Shown here piece after piece: positions 19,294 to 27,293 of a stretch of 64,000 bases of DNA (the stretch's first letter is position 1; each line of letters starts with the position of its first letter). Made by a program: the position numbers and the translations under genes. Below the pieces are notes generated by a model that was not told where the DNA came from, did not search any database, and saw only the letters and a list, made by a program, of their open reading frames with translations. This DNA comes from DATLGB01 sp963740765. Lineage in GTDB: Bacteria; Actinomycetota; Thermoleophilia; Solirubrobacterales; Solirubrobacteraceae. Where the stretch lies: NCBI GenBank assembly GCA_963740765.1, contig CAVUFN010000010.1:124001-188000 (forward strand). Reading direction: 5' to 3'.

Positions 19294-20152
19294 GCTCGGC
19301 GGCGAGGAGGAGGTCGGCGACGATCTCTTCAGGGGTGAGGGTGACGTCGGACCACGTGTAGCGCAGGGTGTGGAACCCCTCGCGCCAGTGCTCGCGGTCC
19401 CTTCGGCGGTCATCCGCGAACGCGACTCGCCCTCGGTGGCTGTCCCAGCCGTCGACCTCGACGATCAGCCGAAGCTCGGGCCACACGAAGTCGACGCGTC
19501 CGCCCGCCTTCCTTCGTTGCTTCTGTGGCGCCGAGAGTGACGTCTGCGCGACGATGTCGAAGAAGAGCGCCTCGAGCTCTGAGTCAGTCAGGCCACGGCC
19601 GGCCACGTAGGTCTTCAACAGCTCGCGTAGCTTCGGGGAGGTGGCCTCGGCGTAAAGCGCGTCCAGTTCGAGCGCTCGCTTGCGCTCGGCGCGGCCCAGG
19701 ATGGCTTTGAGGGAGGGGTGGGTGGTGAGGCGTGCCACGTCGTCGATGGTTCGGTGCAGGGTGGTCACCGGGATGAGATCGCGCTCCCACCTCGCCACGG
19801 GCCTGCGGGTTCGCTTCACCCGGATGCCGTCCGCCTTGTGCGTCATCCGGTGCGCGGGTACCGTCACGAACGGCCAGCCCTCGACGTCATCGACGAGATC
19901 CCAGAGCAGGGCGGCGGAGAGGTGGCTCACGAGCGCGTCGTCTCCACAGTGCCGCACCGCGGCGTACGCGAGGGTGCGGTGCGACGGGCGATCCGTCGTG
20001 AGGTACACGCCGCGATGGCGTTCGAAGAGATGCGAGCGGCGCCGCAGCGTCTTCAGCCCCTCCTCGGTCACTCCCTCGGTGAGCAGTTGGTCCCGGGTGA
20101 CAACGTCGTGGGTCGCCACCTCCAGCAGTCTGTGTCGCGTAACGGTGGCCAT
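19283..20152 (-). CDS. AbiEi-like winged-helix / DUF559 endonuclease-fold protein
   Basis: 289 residues from the ATG at 20152. The N-terminus (about 8-60: VATHDVVTRDQLLTEGVTEE, RRSHLFERHRGVYLT) resembles the winged-helix of AbiEi-type antitoxins; the C-terminus from about 217 has a DUF559/Vsr-like PD-(D/E)xK core, with D221 in GRVDFVW, then E232 and D234 in LIVEVDGW, followed by H239 and DDRRRDREHW and a final LRYTWSDVTLTP strand. No AbiEii toxin partner is adjacent, so a two-gene toxin-antitoxin system is not supported. The start codon lies in repeat copy B and the stop in copy A. Function may be nucleic-acid cleavage or binding of the flanking palindromes (inference). Confidence 0.7.
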   Translation of the reverse strand: MATVTRHRLLEVATHDVVTRDQLLTEGVTEEGLKTLRRRSHLFERHRGVYLTTDRPSHRTLAYAAVRHCGDDALVSHLSAALLWDLVDDVEGWPFVTVPAHRMTHKADGIRVKRTRRPVARWERDLIPVTTLHRTIDDVARLTTHPSLKAILGRAERKRALELDALYAEATSPKLRELLKTYVAGRGLTDSELEALFFDIVAQTSLSAPQKQRRKAGGRVDFVWPELRLIVEVDGWDSHRGRVAFADDRRRDREHWREGFHTLRYTWSDVTLTPEEIVADLLLAAERVA

Positions 20153-20171
20153 ATCCACTAGTAGGCGACAC
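20132..20171. repeat. 40-bp palindromic repeat, copy B
   Basis: GTGTCGC, GTAA, CGGTGG, CCATAT, CCACTA, GTAG, GCGACAC: outer arms perfect, inner right arm diverged at two positions. Contains the start codon (minus strand) of the DUF559 gene. Confidence 0.88.
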
Positions 20172-20201
20172 GGGCGTGGATTGTCTCGCCGGGTTTGCCG
20201 A

Positions 20202-20207
20202 TACGGT
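20202..20207 (+). promoter_or_regulatory. Leaderless -10 box for the PH-domain gene
   Basis: TACGGT followed by six bases and the ATG at 20214; a TTGTCT at 20181-20186 could act as a poorly spaced -35. Confidence 0.45.
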
Positions 20208-20213
20208 TCGCAG

Positions 20214-20690
20214 ATGGACCTGGAACCCGGGGAGCAGATCATCTTCGAGGGGCACCCGTCGTGGCGCTCGATCCTCGGCTTCTATCTGAAGGGCCTGGTG
20301 CTCGTCGCGGTCGTGGTGGTGGTCGTGCTGCTGGCCTCCGACGCCGGGCCGGCGGCGGCCGCGGGAGCAGGTGTGCTCGTGATCGTGCTGATCATCGGCT
20401 GGGTGAAGCGGATCGCGACGACGTACACGATCACCAACATCCGGCTGCACATCCGCCGGGGCATCATCGCCCGCGAGGAGCAGCACACGCAGATCAGCCG
20501 GGTGCAGAACGTCAACACCGACCAGTCCGTCCTCGAGCGCTTCCTGCAGATCGGGACGGTGGACTTCGACACCGCCGCCGGCGGGGACTTCGACTTCACC
20601 TTCAACGGCGTGGCGGATCCGCGCGAGGTGGTCGACGCAGTCCATCGGGCGCAGCGGGAGGCGGATGCGATGACCAGGCCGAGCGGGTAG
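20214..20690 (+). CDS. Bacterial PH-domain membrane protein
   Basis: 158 residues. Two hydrophobic segments (about 20-40 and 44-62) near the N-terminus are followed by a bacterial pleckstrin-homology domain (bPH2/YdbT type): TYTITNIRLHIRRGIIARE, QISRVQNVNTDQSVLERFLQ, IGTVDFDTAAGGDFDFTFNG, DPREVVDAVHRAQ. These proteins are membrane-associated with no known reaction. The ATG is placed six bases after a TACGGT box. It ends at the clpC promoter. Confidence 0.82.
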   Translation: MDLEPGEQIIFEGHPSWRSILGFYLKGLVLVAVVVVVVLLASDAGPAAAAGAGVLVIVLIIGWVKRIATTYTITNIRLHIRRGIIAREEQHTQISRVQNVNTDQSVLERFLQIGTVDFDTAAGGDFDFTFNGVADPREVVDAVHRAQREADAMTRPSG

Positions 20691-20693
20691 AAT
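20688..20693 (+). promoter_or_regulatory. -10 box of the clpC leader
   Basis: TAGAAT overlapping the PH-gene stop, five bases before an ATG (20699) that opens a short leader frame. Same sequence and spacing class as the disA box at 27282. Confidence 0.5.
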
Positions 20694-20698
20694 GACCT

Positions 20699-20815
20699 AT
20701 GGCTAGAAGCCTTCCCCCGACCCGGAGCCCGCGTTCGTCCGACAAGGCCGAGCGCGCTGGAGCCGAGGGTGCGGGGGTTTTGTTTTTTCGGGACCACGCA
20801 ACGACCAAGCGCTGA
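20699..20815 (+). CDS. Putative 38-residue leader peptide spanning the clpC attenuator
   Basis: An ATG five bases after a TAGAAT box opens MARSLPPTRSPRSSDKAERA..., ending with TGA at 20813-20815, 24 bases before the clpC ATG. The frame runs through both arms and the T tract of a terminator-like hairpin, so ribosome position could decide whether the hairpin forms. Composition is basic and Pro/Ser-rich with no run of one amino acid. No homology is claimed; it may be an untranslated leader instead. Confidence 0.3.
   Translation: MARSLPPTRSPRSSDKAERAGAEGAGVLFFRDHATTKR
20714..20788 (+). terminator. Terminator-like hairpin in the clpC leader (attenuator candidate)
   Basis: CCCCCG-A-CCC (714-723 of this kilobase) pairs with GGG-TG-CGGGGG (767-777) with one bulged base, followed by TTTTGTTTTTT (20778-20788). 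It lies between the leader promoter and clpC, with a GC-rich internal segment able to refold. Confidence 0.6.
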
Positions 20816-20839
20816 CCCAGCAGGAAGGCATCACAGAAC

Positions 20840-23440
20840 ATGTTCGAGCGATTCACAGAGCGAGCCCGCCAGGTGGTCGTCCTCGCCCAAGAGGAAGCTC
20901 GCACGCTCAAGCACAACTACATCGGCACCGAGCACATCCTGCTCGGGCTGTTGCGCGAGGAAGAGGGTCTGGCGGCCCGCGTCCTCGAGTCCCTCGACAT
21001 CACCGTGGAGCGCGTGCGCGCCCAGGTGGTTCGCATCGTGGGCTCCGGCGAAGAGGTCACCTCCGGGCAGATCCCCTTCACGCCGCGCGCGAAGAAAGTG
21101 CTGGAGCTCGCGCTCCGCGAGGCCCTGAGCCTCGGTCACAACTACATCGGCACCGAGCACATCCTGCTCGGGCTCGTGCGGGAGAACGAGGGCGTCGCCG
21201 CCCGCATCCTGCTCGACTTCGACGCTGACAGCGAGAAGATCCGCAACGAGGTCATCCGCATGCTGTCCGGCCCGGGTGGCCGGCGCGGCGGCGCGCAGGG
21301 CTCGGGCAGCGGGTCCGGGGCCGCCGCCGGCGCGGGCGCGCAGGGCGAGGGCAAGAAGTCCTCCAAGCTGCTCGACCAGTTCGGCCGCAACCTGACCAAG
21401 CTCGCCAGCGAGGGCAAGCTCGACCCCGTCGTCGGTCGCGAGACGGAGATCGAGCGGATCATGCAGATCCTCTCCCGCCGCACCAAGAACAACCCCGTGC
21501 TCGTGGGGGAGCCCGGCGTCGGCAAGACCGCCGTCGTCGAGGGCCTCGCCCAGCGCATCACCAACGCGGACGTCCCCGAACTGCTCAAGGGCAAGCAGAT
21601 CTACACGCTGGATCTGGCCGCCCTCGTGGCGGGCTCCAAGTACCGCGGCGAGTTCGAGGAGCGCCTCAAGAAGGTGATGAAGGAGATCACCCAGCGCGGC
21701 GACATCATCCTGTTCATCGACGAGCTGCACAACCTCGTCGGCGCGGGTGCGGCCGAGGGCGCGATCGACGCGGCCTCGATCCTCAAGCCGGCGCTGGCGC
21801 GCGGCGAGCTGCAGACGGTGGGCGCGACGACCCTGGACGAGTTCCGCAAGTACCTCGAGCGCGACTCCGCGCTGGAGCGGCGCTTCCAGAAGATCGTCGT
21901 CGACCAGCCGAGCGTCGAGGAGACCGTGCAGATCCTGAAGGGCCTGCGCGACCGCTACGAGGCGCACCACAAGATCAACATCACCGACGAGTCGCTGGAG
22001 GCAGCGGCCGAGCTGGCCGACCGCTACATCTCGGACCGCTTCCTGCCCGACAAGGCCATCGACCTCATCGACGAGGCCGCGTCGCGCATGCGCATCAAGT
22101 CGATGTCCTCGCCGCCCGTGTACCGGGAGCTCGAGGACGAGATCGAGTCGACCCGCCGCGACAAGGAGGCGTCGATCGAGGCGCAGGAGTTCGAGAAGGC
22201 CGCCAACCTCCGTGACAAGGAGCGGCAGCTGACGAACAAGAAGCGCGAGCTCGAGGAGCAGTGGGAGTCCGGCGAGGGCGGTGAGCGCCCGTCGATCGGC
22301 GAGGAGGAGATCGCGGACATCGTCTCGATGTGGACGGGCATCCCGGTCTTCAAGCTCACCGAGGCGGAGACGCAGAAGCTCATGCGGATGGAGGACGAGC
22401 TCCACAAGCGCGTCATCGGCCAGCACCAGGCGATCGAGGTCGTCTCGAAGGCGATCCGCCGCTCGCGCGCCGGCCTGAAGGACCCGAAGCGCCCCACGGG
22501 CTCGTTCGTGTTCCTCGGCCCGTCCGGCGTCGGCAAGACGGAGCTGGCTCGCACCCTGGCCGAGTTCCTGTTCGGCGACGAGGACGCGATGGTCCGCATC
22601 GACATGTCGGAGTACATGGAGAAGCACGCCGTGTCCCGGCTGGTCGGCTCGCCTCCGGGTTACGTCGGCTACGACGAGGGCGGCCAGCTCACCGAGGCCG
22701 TGCGCCGCAAGCCGTACAGCGTGCTCCTGCTCGACGAGATCGAGAAGGCGCACCCGGACGTGTTCAACATCCTCCTGCAGATCCTGGAGGACGGCCGTCT
22801 GACGGACTCGCAGGGCCGCACGGTGGACTTCCGTCACTGCATCGTGATCATGACCTCGAACGTCGGAGCGTCGGAGATCGCGCGGAACACCCCGCTCGGC
22901 TTCTCCGTCGGCGACGACGACGCGGGCATGACCTACGACGACATGAAGAACCGGGTCATGGGCGAGCTGCGCAAGGTGTTCCGCCCTGAGTTCCTCAACC
23001 GCATCGACGAGGTCATCGTCTTCCACAAGCTGCAGAAGTCGGAGATCAAGCAGATCGTCGACCTCCTGCTGCTGCGGATCCGCGCCTCGCTGGCCGAGCG
23101 CGACCTGCAGCTCGAGCTCTCGGAGGAGGCGGAGGACTTCCTGGTCGAGAAGGGCTGGGACCCGGCGATGGGCGCCCGGCCGCTGCGCCGAGCGATCCAG
23201 CGCTACATCGAGGACGCCCTGTCGGACTTCATCCTGCGGGCCCAGCTGCCCGAGGGCGGCGGGACCGTCATGGTGAGCAAGGCGCCGGAGGACGACGAGC
23301 GCGACGTGATCCTCGACATCGTCAAGGAAGGCGTTCGCGCCAAGACGCCGGTCGGCGTCGGTGCCGGCGACGAGGAGAGCAAGCCCGAAGAGGGCGCGCT
23401 CGACACGCCCGCCGTGCCGGACGAGCCCCCAGCCGAATAG
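20840..23440 (+). CDS. clpC: ATP-dependent Clp protease ATPase subunit ClpC
   Basis: HSP100 unfoldase feeding ClpP. 866 residues: two N-terminal Clp repeats (FERFTERARQVVVLAQEEA; LALREALSLGHNYIGTEHIL), AAA-1 with Walker A GEPGVGKT and LFIDELHNLVGAG, middle domain with the UVR-like EAQEFEKAANLRDKERQL typical of ClpC, AAA-2 with Walker A GPSGVGKTE and LLLDEIEKAHPDVF, and the C-terminal GARPLRRAIQRYIEDALS. AGGAAG precedes the ATG. The ctsR-mcsA-mcsB genes that precede clpC in Firmicutes are absent; control may instead involve the leader hairpin. Confidence 0.96.
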   Translation: MFERFTERARQVVVLAQEEARTLKHNYIGTEHILLGLLREEEGLAARVLESLDITVERVRAQVVRIVGSGEEVTSGQIPFTPRAKKVLELALREALSLGHNYIGTEHILLGLVRENEGVAARILLDFDADSEKIRNEVIRMLSGPGGRRGGAQGSGSGSGAAAGAGAQGEGKKSSKLLDQFGRNLTKLASEGKLDPVVGRETEIERIMQILSRRTKNNPVLVGEPGVGKTAVVEGLAQRITNADVPELLKGKQIYTLDLAALVAGSKYRGEFEERLKKVMKEITQRGDIILFIDELHNLVGAGAAEGAIDAASILKPALARGELQTVGATTLDEFRKYLERDSALERRFQKIVVDQPSVEETVQILKGLRDRYEAHHKINITDESLEAAAELADRYISDRFLPDKAIDLIDEAASRMRIKSMSSPPVYRELEDEIESTRRDKEASIEAQEFEKAANLRDKERQLTNKKRELEEQWESGEGGERPSIGEEEIADIVSMWTGIPVFKLTEAETQKLMRMEDELHKRVIGQHQAIEVVSKAIRRSRAGLKDPKRPTGSFVFLGPSGVGKTELARTLAEFLFGDEDAMVRIDMSEYMEKHAVSRLVGSPPGYVGYDEGGQLTEAVRRKPYSVLLLDEIEKAHPDVFNILLQILEDGRLTDSQGRTVDFRHCIVIMTSNVGASEIARNTPLGFSVGDDDAGMTYDDMKNRVMGELRKVFRPEFLNRIDEVIVFHKLQKSEIKQIVDLLLLRIRASLAERDLQLELSEEAEDFLVEKGWDPAMGARPLRRAIQRYIEDALSDFILRAQLPEGGGTVMVSKAPEDDERDVILDIVKEGVRAKTPVGVGAGDEESKPEEGALDTPAVPDEPPAE

Positions 23441-24477
23441 CCACGCCGTACGGACCTTCGACCCGGGCCGTCCATGCGGGACGGGTGGGCGGGCACGGGC
23501 TCCAGCCCGGCGACCCGCTCGGGCCGCCGGTGGTCCTCGGCGCGCCGTACGCGTGGCCGGGCGCGGCGGCGCCCGACGGGTACGGCCGCTACGTCAACCC
23601 GACGTGGAGCGCGCTGGAGTCGGCGCTCGGCACCCTGGAGGGCGGGGACGCGCTCGTGTTCGCCTCCGGGATGGCGGCGATCGACGCGGTGCTGCGGTCG
23701 GTCGAGGGGCCCCTCGTCGCGCCGGCCGACGGCTACTACACGCTGCGCCAGCTGGCGCCCGGCGCGCGCTTCGTGCCGTCCTCCACGGAGGCGTACCTCG
23801 AAGCCGTTCCCGGGGCCGCCCTGGTGTGGATCGAGACTCCGTCGAACCCGACGCTGGACGTGGTCGACATCGCCGCGGTCTGCGAGGCCGCACACGACGT
23901 CGGGGCGCTGGTGGCCGTCGACAACACGGTGGCGACCCCGCTCGGCCAGCAACCGCTGGCGCTCGGGGCCGACTTCAGCGTCAGCGCCGGCACCAAGGGG
24001 CTGAGCGGCGGATCGGACATCCTGTACGGGGTTGTCGCGTGCCGGGACCCGACCCCGGTGCGGGTCCTTCGCGACCGGGCCGGCGCCATCCTGGGGCCGT
24101 TCGAGGCCTGGGTGGCGCACCGGTCGCTGGCGACGCTCGAACTGCGCCTCGCCCGCGCGTCGGAGACCGCGCTGGCGATCGCGGACGCGCTGGACGTGCC
24201 CACGTTCCACCCGTCCCGCTCGGAGATCGCAGCGACCCAGATGCGCCACTTCGGCCCGCTCGTCTCCTTCGACCTCGGCTCGGAGGCGGCCGCGGACGCG
24301 TTCTTCGCCCGCACCCGGCTCGTGATCGAGGCGACCTCGTTCGGCGGCGCCCACACGACCGCCGAGCGCCGGGCACGCTGGGGCACCGACGCGGTCGGGC
24401 CCGGCTTCATCCGGCTGTCGGCGGGCATCGAGGACACCGACGACGTCGTCGCCGACGTCGTCGCTGCCGTCAGCTGA
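23437..24477 (+). CDS. Cys/Met metabolism PLP-dependent enzyme (cystathionine gamma-lyase/synthase family)
   Basis: PLP fold type I enzyme of trans-sulfuration. The internal aldimine Lys is in SAGTKGLSGGSDILYG; VWIETPSNPTLDVVD and VAVDNTVATPLGQQP (cofactor Asp) and FGGAHTTAE with GFIRLSAGIEDTDD are typical. At about 330-346 residues it is shorter than the usual 380-400. The family N-terminal motif TRAVHAGR lies upstream of the first normal start (GTG 23485); reading back in frame only ATA (23437, overlapping the clpC TAG) or other rare codons are available. Substrate (cystathionine, methionine or homoserine esters) cannot be fixed. Its last eight bases overlap the convergent secreted gene. 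Confidence 0.82.
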   Translation: MATPYGPSTRAVHAGRVGGHGLQPGDPLGPPVVLGAPYAWPGAAAPDGYGRYVNPTWSALESALGTLEGGDALVFASGMAAIDAVLRSVEGPLVAPADGYYTLRQLAPGARFVPSSTEAYLEAVPGAALVWIETPSNPTLDVVDIAAVCEAAHDVGALVAVDNTVATPLGQQPLALGADFSVSAGTKGLSGGSDILYGVVACRDPTPVRVLRDRAGAILGPFEAWVAHRSLATLELRLARASETALAIADALDVPTFHPSRSEIAATQMRHFGPLVSFDLGSEAAADAFFARTRLVIEATSFGGAHTTAERRARWGTDAVGPGFIRLSAGIEDTDDVVADVVAAVS

Positions 24478-25792
24478 GTCGCAGCCCGGTTCGCTGGGTC
24501 ACCCGCGTGCGGTTGCCGGCGGCGTCGACGATGTCGACGCCCACGCGCAGCCGTCGCCGCTTCAGCCTGCGCAGCGCGCGCCGCTGCTTGCGGCTGACGC
24601 GGCGGGCCAGGGTCGCGGTGGACCCGCCGGCGGCGCTCAGCACGACCGGGCCGAGGCGCACCGTCCGGCGCTTGCGGCCCCGCCGGCCCGTGGCGGTGAG
24701 CGTCAGCACACCGGCGCAGCGGGCCTCCGATGCCGGGCAGGAGACCGGTAGGGACAGCGACCGGCGGCCCAGGACCGCGGCGCCGAGGGAGACGGCCGGT
24801 GCCGAGGTGTCGGGCGGCGTCGGGGCCGGCGCGGGCACGGCGGGCTCGTCGATCCGCTCGCAGCCGACGAGCGCATCCGCCGGGTCGCCCGCGAGGGTGT
24901 CCTCGTCGGCGCCGCAGTCGCCGCTGTCGGCGACGCCGTCCTTCGCCCGGACGAGGTCGTAGCCCGGGCCGCCCTGGTAGACGTCCGCGCCGCCGCCGCC
25001 CTCCAGGACGTCATTGCCGCCGCCACCGTCGAGCGTGTCGGCGTTCGCGGTGCCCAGCAGGGTGTCCGAGCCGCCCTTGGCGAGCACGCGCGCGGACCCG
25101 CTGAAGCCGGTGGCATCGACCGTCTGCGCGGCGTCGTTGAGGCTCCAGTCCAGCGCCTCGACGGAGGTCCACGCCAAGGTCTGCGTCCCCGGTGTCTCCG
25201 GCGCCGAGAGGCTGAACCCGGAGTCATCTGCCGTGAGGATCAGGTTCAGGCCGGTCGGCAGCGTGTCGATGACGTGCGTGTCCGTGCCCGGCCCGCCGTC
25301 CACGGGGTCGCCAGCGCCGCTCGGGAAGCCGACGATGCGATCGTCGCCGTCCCCGCCCTGGGCGCGCTCCGCCCCGTTCGGGTACAGCGTGTCGGCCCCG
25401 GCCCCGCCCCGCACGGTCTCGACGTAGCCGTTGCTGGGGAAGGAGACGCCGCGGACCTCGTCGTCGCCGTCGCCGCCGTCGAGGGTCGTCGTACCGATGT
25501 TGACGTCGCCGGGATCGATGCGGCTGACGTCGAGCGCGTCGGCGCCACCGTTGCCGTTGACCAGCAGCGTGAACACCTCGGTGCAGGCGACGGTCCCGCT
25601 GGGCGGCGGCGCGTCGTTGACCTTGATGCCACCCTCGCAGGTGACGACGATCGAGTCCCCGGCTTCGTCGCTGTTGATCGTCAGGATCCGCGCCGGCGCT
25701 CCCGAGTAGGTCGAGGTGAGCGCGGCCGGAGCCGGAGCGGCTGTGGCGGCGAGCGCCAGGCCGGCGAGTACGAACACGCGGTGGACCCTCAT
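24470..25792 (-). CDS. Secreted RTX-like calcium-binding repeat protein
   Basis: About 440 residues with signal peptide MRVHRVFVLAGLALAATAAP (cleavage near APA). Glycine-aspartate nonapeptides (LDGGDGDDEV, AQGGDGDDRIV, LDGGGGNDVLEGGGGADV) form short RTX-type beta-roll blocks at about 100-150 and 230-290, expected to bind calcium outside the cell. A Pro-rich linker (PAPAPTPPDTSAP) leads to a C-terminal region with strongly basic RKQRRALRRLKRRRLRVGV, as in the secreted protein at 12387. The ATG at 25792 is preferred because the signal peptide starts there. Probably an extracellular adhesin or matrix protein; divergent from radA. Confidence 0.78.
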   Translation of the reverse strand: MRVHRVFVLAGLALAATAAPAPAALTSTYSGAPARILTINSDEAGDSIVVTCEGGIKVNDAPPPSGTVACTEVFTLLVNGNGGADALDVSRIDPGDVNIGTTTLDGGDGDDEVRGVSFPSNGYVETVRGGAGADTLYPNGAERAQGGDGDDRIVGFPSGAGDPVDGGPGTDTHVIDTLPTGLNLILTADDSGFSLSAPETPGTQTLAWTSVEALDWSLNDAAQTVDATGFSGSARVLAKGGSDTLLGTANADTLDGGGGNDVLEGGGGADVYQGGPGYDLVRAKDGVADSGDCGADEDTLAGDPADALVGCERIDEPAVPAPAPTPPDTSAPAVSLGAAVLGRRSLSLPVSCPASEARCAGVLTLTATGRRGRKRRTVRLGPVVLSAAGGSTATLARRVSRKQRRALRRLKRRRLRVGVDIVDAAGNRTRVTQRTGLRLS

Positions 25793-25854
25793 ACGTGGAG
25801 AAGTGATGGGGGCGGGGTCCATTACGGGGTGAGTCGTTCCGCCGGTCCGGGACC

Positions 25855-25860
25855 TATAAG
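25855..25860 (+). promoter_or_regulatory. Leaderless -10 box for radA
   Basis: TATAAG followed by six bases and the radA ATG at 25867; no SD sequence exists between them. Confidence 0.5.
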
Positions 25861-25866
25861 GGACAG

Positions 25867-27201
25867 ATGGCCCGCTCCGTGTTCACCTGCTCGACGTGCG
25901 GCGCGACCGCGGCCAAATGGCACGGACAGTGCCCCAGCTGCTCGGACTGGAACACGCTGGTCGAGGAGGTCGCGCCCGCCAAGACCGCCCGCGGCGGCGG
26001 GGCGAAGGCGGCGCCCGGCCGGGCCGTGCCGCTGCGCGAGGTGCGCGCGGAGGAGGTCGACCGGCTGTCGACCGGCATCGGGGAGCTCGACCGCGTGCTC
26101 GGGGGCGGCGTCGTCCCCGGCTCCGTCGTCCTGCTCGGCGGCTCGCCCGGCATCGGCAAGTCGACGCTGACCGGAATGGCGCTCGGCAATCTGGTCCGGG
26201 ATGGTCGGGGTGTGCTCTACGTGACCGGGGAGGAGTCCGCCGCGCAGGTACGCCTGCGGGCGGCGCGGCTGGGTGGGCAGGGACACAATCATGCGCTCGA
26301 CGTGCCCGCTCTGGCCGAGACCGACCTCGCCACCGTGCTCGCCACGCTCGAGGCGACCCGGCCCGACGTCTGCGTGATCGACTCCGTGCAGACGCTCGTC
26401 GCCGCCGAGCTCACCGGCGCGGCCGGGTCGGTCGGCCAGGTCCGCGAGGTCGCCGACCGCATCACCCGCCTGGCCAAGCGCCAGAACACCGCCGTCGTCC
26501 TGGTCGGCCACGTCACCAAGGAGGGTGCGCTGGCCGGTCCCCGGGTGCTCGAGCACCTGGTCGACTGCGTGCTGCAGTTCGAGGGCGAGCGCGAGCGGTT
26601 CTACCGCACCCTGCGGGCCCTCAAGAACCGCTTCGGCTCCACGAACGAGCTGGGGGTCTTCGAGATGCGCGACGTCGGGCTCGTGGAGGTCGAGGACGCC
26701 TCGCAGCGCTTCGTGGGGGAGGCGACGCTGGCGCCCGGGTCGGTGGTGCTCGCCGCCATGGAGGGCTCGCGGCCGCTGCTGGTGGAGGTCCAGGCGCTGG
26801 TGTCCCCGTCGGAGCTGGTCCCGCCCCGCCGGGTCGTCAACGGCATCGACCGCAACCGGCTCGCGCTCGTGCTCGCGGTGCTGTCCCGCCACGCGGGCAT
26901 CGCGACGGGCACCGCGGATGTCTTCGTCAACGTGGCCGGCGGCGTCAAGGTCGATGAGCCGGGCGCCGACCTCGCGGTGGCGCTCGCGGTCGCCTCCGCG
27001 GCGCGCGGGGTCGCGCTCGAATCCCGGGGCCGTCCGCTCGCCTGCTGGGGCGAGCTGGGGCTGACGGGGGAGGTGCGCTCCGTCGCCCACACGGACCGCC
27101 GCAACGCCGAGGCGCGCAAGTTCGGCCTCGAGACCGTCACGGCGCCGACGCTCAAACAGGCGCTCGCCGTCCTCAAGACGCCCTCCGCCGCCGCGGCGTA
27201 G
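25867..27201 (+). CDS. radA: DNA repair protein RadA (Sms)
   Basis: RecA-like branch-migration factor. 444 residues: C4 zinc finger (CSTCG ... CPSC) at about 7-26, Walker A GGSPGIGKST, Walker B VCVIDSVQTL, the RadA-specific KNRFG motif in LKNRFGSTNELG, and a Lon-protease-like C-terminal domain (about 280-440, VNVAGGVKVDEPGADLAVAL). Transcript probably leaderless from TATAAG. radA-disA adjacency is conserved with B. subtilis. Confidence 0.95.
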   Translation: MARSVFTCSTCGATAAKWHGQCPSCSDWNTLVEEVAPAKTARGGGAKAAPGRAVPLREVRAEEVDRLSTGIGELDRVLGGGVVPGSVVLLGGSPGIGKSTLTGMALGNLVRDGRGVLYVTGEESAAQVRLRAARLGGQGHNHALDVPALAETDLATVLATLEATRPDVCVIDSVQTLVAAELTGAAGSVGQVREVADRITRLAKRQNTAVVLVGHVTKEGALAGPRVLEHLVDCVLQFEGERERFYRTLRALKNRFGSTNELGVFEMRDVGLVEVEDASQRFVGEATLAPGSVVLAAMEGSRPLLVEVQALVSPSELVPPRRVVNGIDRNRLALVLAVLSRHAGIATGTADVFVNVAGGVKVDEPGADLAVALAVASAARGVALESRGRPLACWGELGLTGEVRSVAHTDRRNAEARKFGLETVTAPTLKQALAVLKTPSAAAA

Positions 27202-27281
27202 CACGTCTCCTGACCCCCGTCAAGCGCCATTTTTGGCTCTAGAGCAGGGAAAACCGGCTAAAGGAGCGATGAAGAAGCTGG

Positions 27282-27287
27282 TAGAAT
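27282..27287 (+). promoter_or_regulatory. Leaderless -10 box for disA
   Basis: TAGAAT followed by six bases and the GTG at 27294 (or nine bases and the ATG at 27297); any transcript from it lacks an SD. Confidence 0.5.
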
Positions 27288-27293
27288 GCATGA

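Larger units (their letters stand above)
19254..20171. mobile_element. Candidate palindrome-bounded element carrying a DUF559/AbiEi-like gene
   Basis: Two 40-bp copies of the same palindrome (19254-19293 and 20132-20171) bound a single gene on the minus strand. The 5' copy encodes the gene's first seven codons including ATG, and the 3' copy supplies its last codons and TAG stop. The unit sits eight bases after lysS and before a leaderless promoter, without damaging either neighbour. The same palindrome occurs alone at two other sites in the window. No target-site duplication is evident, and mobility is inferred only from this layout. Confidence 0.5.

Noticed and set aside
19283..20152. Complete AbiE toxin-antitoxin system
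   Set aside because: Only the AbiEi-like N-terminal similarity is present; no AbiEii nucleotidyltransferase gene adjoins, and the C-terminus is an endonuclease-like domain.
19254..20171. CRISPR-like reading of the repeated palindromes
   Set aside because: Copies are kilobases apart, not regularly spaced with short spacers, and no cas genes are present.
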